10,516 nt of DNA, from assembly GCA_002401545.1 (NCBI GenBank), contig NVTJ01000092.1, positions 1-10,516 on the forward strand, read 5' to 3'. The notes under the pieces are model-generated. The model ran no database searches. It was not told the origin of the DNA and was given only the letters and a program-made list of their open reading frames with translations. The position numbers and the translations under genes are program-made. Below, in pieces: positions 6,238 through 10,516 of this stretch. How positions within the stretch are numbered: position 1 is the stretch's first letter; every line of letters begins with the position of its first letter. This DNA comes from Alphaproteobacteria bacterium (lineage in GTDB: Bacteria; Pseudomonadota; Alphaproteobacteria; Sphingomonadales; Emcibacteraceae).

Positions 6238-6809
6238 GGATAAAGTTCCTCTTTCACCCAAAGATTTTTATCGTCTTTTTCATAGACATGGCGCATATGC
6301 AAACGAAATTTGCGGTCTTCCCAAAATTCTATCCGCACAGGTTCCAGACGAAAACCGGACCAGCAGGGGGGCCGCGGAACCTCTCCAAAGGCATATTTGG
6401 CGACATATCTGGCGATGGCCGCCTCAAATTCAAACAGACCCTTCATGGGGCGGCTTTGGCGGGATGCCCAGGCCCCGATCTGGCTGTCTCTGGCCCTGCT
6501 GGCAAAATAGGCATCCGCCTCGGCGTCCCTGACCGGCACAACAGGCCCCTCAATTCTGATTTGCCGTTTCTGTGATTTCCAGTGAAAACACAGGGAAGCA
6601 AAAGGGTTTTCCGCCAATTCCTGACCTTTACGGCTTTCAAGATTTGTGTAAAATGTGAAACCCCTCTCGTCCGCTGCTTTCAGCAAAACCATCCTGACCG
6701 AAGGCCGGCCCCGGCCATCCGCGGTCGCGAGAGCCACCGCCTCCGCAAGGTCTTCCGCTTCATGGGCCGCCGCAAACCACGCCTTGAATAATTTAATTGG
6801 TTCTGACAC
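6234..6809 (-). CDS. pdxH: Pyridoxamine/pyridoxine 5'-phosphate oxidase PdxH
   Basis: PdxH oxidises pyridoxine or pyridoxamine 5'-phosphate to pyridoxal 5'-phosphate with FMN and oxygen. The 191-residue product starts at GTG 6809 with GAGGG about seven bases upstream; no in-frame ATG is available nearby. It is shorter than the E. coli enzyme (218), lacking most of the flexible N-terminal arm. FMN-site stretches are present: RMVLLK (39-44), FYTN (53-56) and SRK (59-61). SRARDSQIGAWAS (104-116) and WSGFR (150-154) are characteristic. RLHMR (169-173) keeps the substrate-binding Arg and His of the usual RLHDR, with Met for Asp. The protein ends in LYP as expected. The stop overlaps the start of the metal transporter gene, so the two are probably co-translated. 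Confidence 0.95.
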   Translation of the reverse strand: MSEPIKLFKAWFAAAHEAEDLAEAVALATADGRGRPSVRMVLLKAADERGFTFYTNLESRKGQELAENPFASLCFHWKSQKRQIRIEGPVVPVRDAEADAYFASRARDSQIGAWASRQSRPMKGLFEFEAAIARYVAKYAFGEVPRPPCWSGFRLEPVRIEFWEDRKFRLHMRHVYEKDDKNLWVKEELYP

Positions 6810-6820
6810 TCTGCACCCTC

Positions 6821-6846
6821 AAATCTGTCATAAAAATGCCAGATTT
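6821..6846. promoter_or_regulatory. Inverted repeat in the pdxH/lipoprotein divergent gap
   Basis: AAATCTG (6821-6827) is complementary to CAGATTT (6840-6846). After one mismatch, CAT (6829-6831) pairs with ATG (6836-6838) around an AAAA loop, giving 10 pairs in all. It lies just upstream of the pdxH ribosome-binding site, in the 122-base gap between the divergent pdxH and lipoprotein genes. It could be an operator or a leader hairpin in the pdxH message. There is no further evidence for either. Confidence 0.35.
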
Positions 6847-6931
6847 ATCATTACAATAGGCAATTTTAATTTATATGTTATATAGTCGTAAAAAGCTGAA
6901 AATACAATCTATTGAATCGAAAGGGATTTAT

Positions 6932-7423
6932 ATGTCAATTTTCAAAGCCCCATACCTGAAAGCTCCCGTTACAATATCACTTGCCATTGCTTTCTCGCTC
7001 ACCGTTGCCGCCTGCACAAAAGAAGAGTCCGGCACCCTGCTTGGGGCTATTGGTGGTGCGGTTATTGGTGACGCCATCGGCGGTCATGGCACAGGTAAGG
7101 TTGCTATCATTGCCGCAGGAACCCTGGCGGGCGCTTATATTGGCCGGGAAGTTGGACGGTCTCTTGACCGGGCTGACCGGCAGGCCATGCAGCAACGCAC
7201 CCAGTATTCCCTGGAAAGCACCCCGTCCGGCACCACAACAAACTGGCAAAATCCAGACAGCGGAAATTCCGGCACCATCACCCCGCAACCGGCCTTTACC
7301 AACAAGACAAATGAATATTGCCGGGAATATCAACAGACTGTAAATGTTGGCGGAAAAACTGAAACAGCCTACGGAACAGCCTGCCGCCAGCCAGACGGAA
7401 CCTGGAAAATCGCCAATCAATAA
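6932..7423 (+). CDS. Glycine-zipper outer-membrane lipoprotein (17 kDa surface antigen-like)
   Basis: ATG 6932 is chosen because AAGGG lies six bases upstream and it gives a clean lipoprotein signal; an in-frame ATG at 6875 would add 19 residues before it. The 163-residue precursor has a short basic start, a hydrophobic stretch (about 12-27) and a lipobox ending VAAC with C28 as the lipidation site. Thr at +2 favours the outer membrane. A glycine-zipper segment (about 35-75, LLGAIGGAVIGDAIGG and AGAYIGREVG) can form a membrane-embedded hairpin. A polar linker follows, then a C-terminal domain with EYCREYQQTV and TACRQPDGTWKI, where C130 and C151 could form a disulfide. This layout matches the Rickettsia 17 kDa antigen / RT0821-Lpp0805 family. 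Its function is not established; a role in the envelope is inferred. Confidence 0.88.
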   Translation: MSIFKAPYLKAPVTISLAIAFSLTVAACTKEESGTLLGAIGGAVIGDAIGGHGTGKVAIIAAGTLAGAYIGREVGRSLDRADRQAMQQRTQYSLESTPSGTTTNWQNPDSGNSGTITPQPAFTNKTNEYCREYQQTVNVGGKTETAYGTACRQPDGTWKIANQ

Positions 7424-7440
7424 TGAATTGAATTAACGCC

Positions 7441-8352
7441 ATGAAAGACCCCTACAGCGTATTAGGCGTTTCCAAGTCATCAACCGATGCGGAACTGAAA
7501 AAAGTCTATCGCACATTAGCCAAAAAGCTGCACCCTGACATCAATGCCGGGGACGAAAAGATCGCCGACCGCTTCAAGGAAGTTTCGGCAGCCTATGCCT
7601 TGTTGCGCGATAAGGATCTGCGCGCACGCTATGACCGGGGGGAAATAAATCCCGATGGTTCGGAAAAAGGCTTCGCCGGCGGCGGCTTTCATCCCCATCC
7701 CGGCGGCATGGGGCAAGGCGGCATGGGTTCGGGCCGCTTTGGTGATGGCTTTGACCCGGAAGAAATTTTTGCCTCCATCTTTGGCGGTGCCCGGCAACAA
7801 CGTCAGCCGCGCCGTCAAAAAGGACAGGACAGAAACTACCGGCTCACGGTTGATTTTCTTGATGCGGTAAAAGGAAGCAAGAAACCCCTGACCCTCGGCA
7901 ATGGCAAGACACTTAATGTCACCATCCCGGCAAATGTCAGGGAAGGCCAGAAAATACGCCTTAAAGGACAGGGAGACGACGGTATGGGCGGTGGCCCCGC
8001 CGGAGATGCCCTGATCGAAATAACGATCAAAAAACATGGCTTTTTCACTTGTGACGGCAATGATATCCGTCTTGACTTGCCCATCACACTGGAAGAAGCT
8101 GTCCTGGGCCGGAAAGTCAATATTCCGACCATTGACGGAACGGTGGCCATGACCATCCCCAAGGGGTCAAGCTCTGGCCGCATGATGCGCCTGAAAGGCA
8201 AAGGGGCAACTGATCCCAAAACCGGAACAAGGGGCGATCAATATGTCAAACTTCAGATCATGTTACCCCTTGAACCGGACGATGCTTTGGAAAAACTCCT
8301 TGAGGAATGGGCCAAGGATAAAACCCAGGACGTCAGATCACATATGTCATGA
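7441..8352 (+). CDS. DnaJ/CbpA-type co-chaperone without zinc finger
   Basis: J-domain proteins stimulate the ATPase of DnaK and deliver unfolded clients. The 303-residue product has an N-terminal J domain (about 3-66) with the essential HPD at 31-33. A glycine/phenylalanine-rich region follows (about 76-118). Two DnaJ-type C-terminal beta-sandwich domains occupy about 130-275, marked by VTIPANVREGQKIRLKGQG and a second IPKGSSSGRMMRLKGKG. The CxxCxGxG zinc repeats of DnaJ itself are absent, so this is the class II (CbpA-like) form and not the main DnaJ. No strong Shine-Dalgarno is seen. It begins 17 bases after the lipoprotein gene and its stop overlaps the next start, suggesting one transcript. 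Confidence 0.93.
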   Translation: MKDPYSVLGVSKSSTDAELKKVYRTLAKKLHPDINAGDEKIADRFKEVSAAYALLRDKDLRARYDRGEINPDGSEKGFAGGGFHPHPGGMGQGGMGSGRFGDGFDPEEIFASIFGGARQQRQPRRQKGQDRNYRLTVDFLDAVKGSKKPLTLGNGKTLNVTIPANVREGQKIRLKGQGDDGMGGGPAGDALIEITIKKHGFFTCDGNDIRLDLPITLEEAVLGRKVNIPTIDGTVAMTIPKGSSSGRMMRLKGKGATDPKTGTRGDQYVKLQIMLPLEPDDALEKLLEEWAKDKTQDVRSHMS

Positions 8353-9212
8353 GCCAAAAACCGCGTAATTTTCAATTCCTGATTGACGCCATAACCAACT
8401 TTCTGAAACATGACGGTATGGTGGTGGCAGGATATCTGGCTTTCCTTACCCTGCTGGCCCTGTTCCCTTTTATCATTTTCCTGGTCTCCCTTGCCGGCTT
8501 CTTTGGTCAATCCGATGCCGGCCCACAGGCCCTGGAATATTTATTTGAACATATGCCCGAAGATGTAAGCAAAGTATTGCGCGAACCCATTGAAAAAATG
8601 GTCCGGACCACCGACAAAAACATCATGACCTTCAGTATTCTGGGCGCCTTATGGGTTTGTTCCTCGGCCATAGATACGGCGCGACTGGCCATTGTCCGCG
8701 CCTTTGGCACCGTCAGCCGAAGGCCATTCATCCGCCGCCGGGCCGAAGGACTTCTGCTTGTTGTCCTGTCCGCCAGCAGCATTATTATCGGCATGTCCAT
8801 ACTTGTATTTGGTCCTGTAGCCTGGAAAATACTTATCAGTTATATTCCCCTTGAGACCGACTGGAAACTTGTCTGGAACCTGGCACGACTGTCACTGAGT
8901 GTCAGTCTTATTTTCGGGGCGTTGTGCCTGTCCTATTTTGTCCTGAAGCCGCGCAAGCTGGCGGCCCGGACACCCGTTATGGCGGGGGCCTTTACCACTC
9001 TTGTCTTGTGGATGATTGTTGGAAACGGCTTTTCCATTTACCTGAAGCATTTTGGTAATTATGACGTTACTTACGGCAGCCTTGCCGGAGTTATTATCAC
9101 GTTAATGTTATTTTATTTTATTGGCGCATCCTATATTTTAGGGGCAGAAGTGAATGCCGCGCTATATCACCAAAGGCTGAAAAATATAACAATAAATAAT
9201 CCCCGCAATTGA
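8349..9212 (+). CDS. YihY/UPF0761-family inner membrane protein
   Basis: This family was once called ribonuclease BN, but that activity belongs to another protein and the true role is unknown. The 287-residue product has six likely membrane segments, roughly at residues 24-52, 93-112, 134-158, 175-198, 208-230 and 243-265. The first includes GYLAFLTLLALFPFIIFLVSL, which resembles the conserved opening of the family, and the end shows the typical YGSLAGVIITLMLFYFIGASYILGAEVNA pattern. The start ATG 8349 overlaps the stop of the DnaJ-like gene as ATGA, and no good ribosome-binding site is near, so translation is probably coupled. The fabI gene follows after 84 bases with its own promoter signal. 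Confidence 0.9.
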   Translation: MSQKPRNFQFLIDAITNFLKHDGMVVAGYLAFLTLLALFPFIIFLVSLAGFFGQSDAGPQALEYLFEHMPEDVSKVLREPIEKMVRTTDKNIMTFSILGALWVCSSAIDTARLAIVRAFGTVSRRPFIRRRAEGLLLVVLSASSIIIGMSILVFGPVAWKILISYIPLETDWKLVWNLARLSLSVSLIFGALCLSYFVLKPRKLAARTPVMAGAFTTLVLWMIVGNGFSIYLKHFGNYDVTYGSLAGVIITLMLFYFIGASYILGAEVNAALYHQRLKNITINNPRN

Positions 9213-9236
9213 ATAACATGTGAAAATGTGTAAAAT
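9209..9236 (+). promoter_or_regulatory. Probable fabI promoter
   Basis: TTGAAT (9209-9214) and TAAAAT (9231-9236) are separated by 16 bases; each matches the sigma-70-type consensus in five of six bases or nearly so. The -35 box overlaps the stop codon of the YihY-family gene. Transcription would start near 9243, giving a leader of about 54 bases before the fabI ATG at 9297. This is a sequence-only prediction. Confidence 0.45.
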
Positions 9237-9296
9237 CAGCCCTATATTCAGGAAGACGCTGTGCTAAGGAATGAGAAAAAATCTCAGAGGAATGAA

Positions 9297-10109
9297 ATGA
9301 CAGAAAATAATGGCCTTCTCGCCGGAAAACGCGGCATCATCATGGGTGTTGCCAACAATCGCTCCATTGCCTGGGGAATTGCCCGCAAAGCCGCCGAACA
9401 GGGCGCAGAAATTGCCTTCACCTTTCAGGGAGAGGCTCTGGAAAAGCGCGTGCGCCCCCTCGCGGAATCCATCGGGTCCGATATTATCCTGCCCTGCGAT
9501 GTGACAGACGGCGCGTCAATTGACGCGGTATTTAAGGAACTGGAAGCCCGCTGGGGCAAAATTGACTTTCTGGTTCATGCCATCGCCTATTCCGACAAGG
9601 CAGAACTGACCGGGCGCTACGTGGATACGTCGCCTGAGAATTTCGCCATGAGCCTGAATATTTCCTGTTATTCCTTTACCGCCATTGCCCAGCGCGCTGA
9701 AAAGCTGATGACGGACGGGGGCAGCATGATCACGCTGAGCTATTACGGCGCGGAAAAGGTCATTCCCCATTATAATGTCATGGGGGTTGCCAAGGCGGCG
9801 CTGGAAGCCAGCGTCAAATATCTGGCCCGTGATCTGGGTACCAAAGGAATTCGGGTCAACAGCCTCTCTGCCGGGCCCATCAAGACCCTGGCCGCCTCGG
9901 GTATCGGCGATTTCCGCTATATTCTGAAATGGAATGAACTGAACTCACCCCTTGGCCGCAATGTGACCACCGATGAAGTGGGCAATAGCGGCGTTTACCT
10001 GCTCAGTGACTTATCCAGCGGTGTCACCGGCGAAAATCATCACGTGGATAATGGCTATAATGTTATGGGCATGAAACGGGAAGACGCCCCCGACATCAGT
10101 CTGGTATAA
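9297..10109 (+). CDS. fabI: Enoyl-[acyl-carrier-protein] reductase FabI
   Basis: FabI reduces the trans-2 double bond of enoyl-ACP with NAD(P)H, the last step of each fatty-acid elongation cycle. ATG 9297 is chosen because AGAGGA lies about five bases upstream; an in-frame GTG at 9261 would add 12 residues unlike the family. The 270-residue length is normal. The SDR-type nucleotide-binding start is IIMGVANNRSIAWGIA (14-29). The active site shows FabI spacing, with Y149, Y159 and K166 (Y-x6-K in YNVMGVAK). VNSLSAGPIKTLAASGI (188-204) covers the substrate-loop region. The VHAIAYSDK stretch has Ala (A97) where E. coli FabI has Gly93, a position tied to triclosan sensitivity. I recall Ala here as usual in alphaproteobacteria, so no resistance is claimed. 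aroC follows after 38 bases. Confidence 0.97.
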   Translation: MTENNGLLAGKRGIIMGVANNRSIAWGIARKAAEQGAEIAFTFQGEALEKRVRPLAESIGSDIILPCDVTDGASIDAVFKELEARWGKIDFLVHAIAYSDKAELTGRYVDTSPENFAMSLNISCYSFTAIAQRAEKLMTDGGSMITLSYYGAEKVIPHYNVMGVAKAALEASVKYLARDLGTKGIRVNSLSAGPIKTLAASGIGDFRYILKWNELNSPLGRNVTTDEVGNSGVYLLSDLSSGVTGENHHVDNGYNVMGMKREDAPDISLV

Positions 10110-10147
10110 AAAAACATCAGCCTCGTCTAATTTAAGAAAGCAAGAAT

Positions 10148-10516
10148 ATGTCATATAACAGCTTTGGCCATATTTTCCGGGTAACGACCTGGGGGGAAAG
10201 TCACGGCCCGGCCATTGGCTGTGTCGTTGATGGTGTGCCGTCTAAGCTGCTCATTAACGAAGCGGATATTCAAACATTTCTGGACAAAAGAAAGCCGGGT
10301 CAGAACCGTTTCATGACCCAGCGGCGCGAAGCAGATAAAGTGAAAATCCTGTCCGGCGTCTTTGAGGGCATGAGTACCGGCACCCCCATCAGCCTGATGA
10401 TTGAAAATACCGATCAGCGGTCAAAGGATTACGGCGACATCAAGGATAAATACCGGCCCGGCCACGCCGACTTCACCTATATGGAAAAATACGGCATCCG
10501 CGACCACCGGGGCGGC
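10148..10516 (+). CDS. aroC: Chorismate synthase AroC (5' part, cut by window edge)
   Basis: AroC converts 5-enolpyruvylshikimate 3-phosphate to chorismate, the last step of the shikimate pathway, using reduced FMN. The first 123 codons are present. The N-terminus MSYNSFGHIFRVTTWGESHGPAIG is typical and holds chorismate synthase signature 1, GESHGPAIGC, at residues 17-26. RKPGQNRFMTQRREADKV (about 49-66) and the MIENTDQRSKDY and YRPGHADFTY segments also match the family, ending at DHRGG at the window edge. The expected next residues include the second signature, which lies outside. Only a weak AAGAA precedes the ATG. The 38-base gap after fabI holds no evident terminator, so the two are probably co-transcribed. 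Confidence 0.96.
   Translation, partial: MSYNSFGHIFRVTTWGESHGPAIGCVVDGVPSKLLINEADIQTFLDKRKPGQNRFMTQRREADKVKILSGVFEGMSTGTPISLMIENTDQRSKDYGDIKDKYRPGHADFTYMEKYGIRDHRGG

Noticed and set aside
6020..6532. A 170-codon plus-strand frame across the transporter and pdxH genes.
   Set aside because: It runs antisense to two confidently identified genes and shows no recognisable motif.
9272..9286. Small TGAGA/TCTCA hairpin just before the fabI ribosome-binding site.
   Set aside because: Five pairs only, and it does not cover the ribosome-binding site; too short to claim a role.
9441..9620. FabI Ala at the position of E. coli Gly93 as a possible triclosan-resistance marker.
   Set aside because: The surrounding VHAIAYSDK stretch is, as far as I recall, the normal alphaproteobacterial form, so resistance cannot be inferred.
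1..10516. Mobile elements, CRISPR repeats, tRNA genes, toxin-antitoxin pairs or a novel defence system.
   Set aside because: All long reading frames that are not mirror frames fall in known housekeeping families, gaps are short, and no repeat array, transposase motif or tRNA-like fold was seen.

Overview
This window looks like an ordinary core-genome segment of an alphaproteobacterium with moderate GC content. The best matches by protein motif are alphaproteobacterial: the 17 kDa surface-antigen-type lipoprotein, the FabI sequence and the gene neighbourhoods. Intergenic regions are AT-rich. I cannot name the genus; a marine order such as Emcibacterales, Kordiimonadales or Sneathiellales is only a guess. 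Codon and base use look even throughout. I see no insertion sequence, phage gene, CRISPR array, tRNA or rRNA, and no gene-free stretch longer than about 195 bases.

Left part (1-5232). A phosphoserine phosphatase gene (serB, cut by the window edge) reads leftward, and the tRNA prenyltransferase gene miaA reads rightward from the shared 55-base gap. A 194-base AT-rich region follows that holds a good promoter, a repeated 10-base element and a strong leader hairpin. It precedes the compact cluster ilvI-ilvH-ilvC, which encodes acetolactate synthase (large and small subunits) and ketol-acid reductoisomerase, the first two steps of valine/leucine/isoleucine synthesis. A near-perfect 36-base palindrome closes this half.

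Middle part (5314-6809). Two leftward genes overlap by ATGA: pdxH (pyridoxal phosphate synthesis) and a downstream cation diffusion facilitator metal transporter.

Right part (6932-10516). Rightward genes encode a glycine-zipper lipoprotein, a zinc-finger-less DnaJ/CbpA-type co-chaperone, a YihY-family membrane protein (overlapping the DnaJ gene by ATGA), enoyl-ACP reductase FabI (with its own likely promoter) and the 5' part of aroC (chorismate synthase).

I found no convincing undescribed system. The observations most worth following are regulatory: the tandem repeats at 21-base spacing and the hairpin leader in front of ilvI, and the palindrome after ilvC. One protein-level curiosity is a Glu in place of the usual Asp in the thiamine-diphosphate/Mg motif of the acetolactate synthase.
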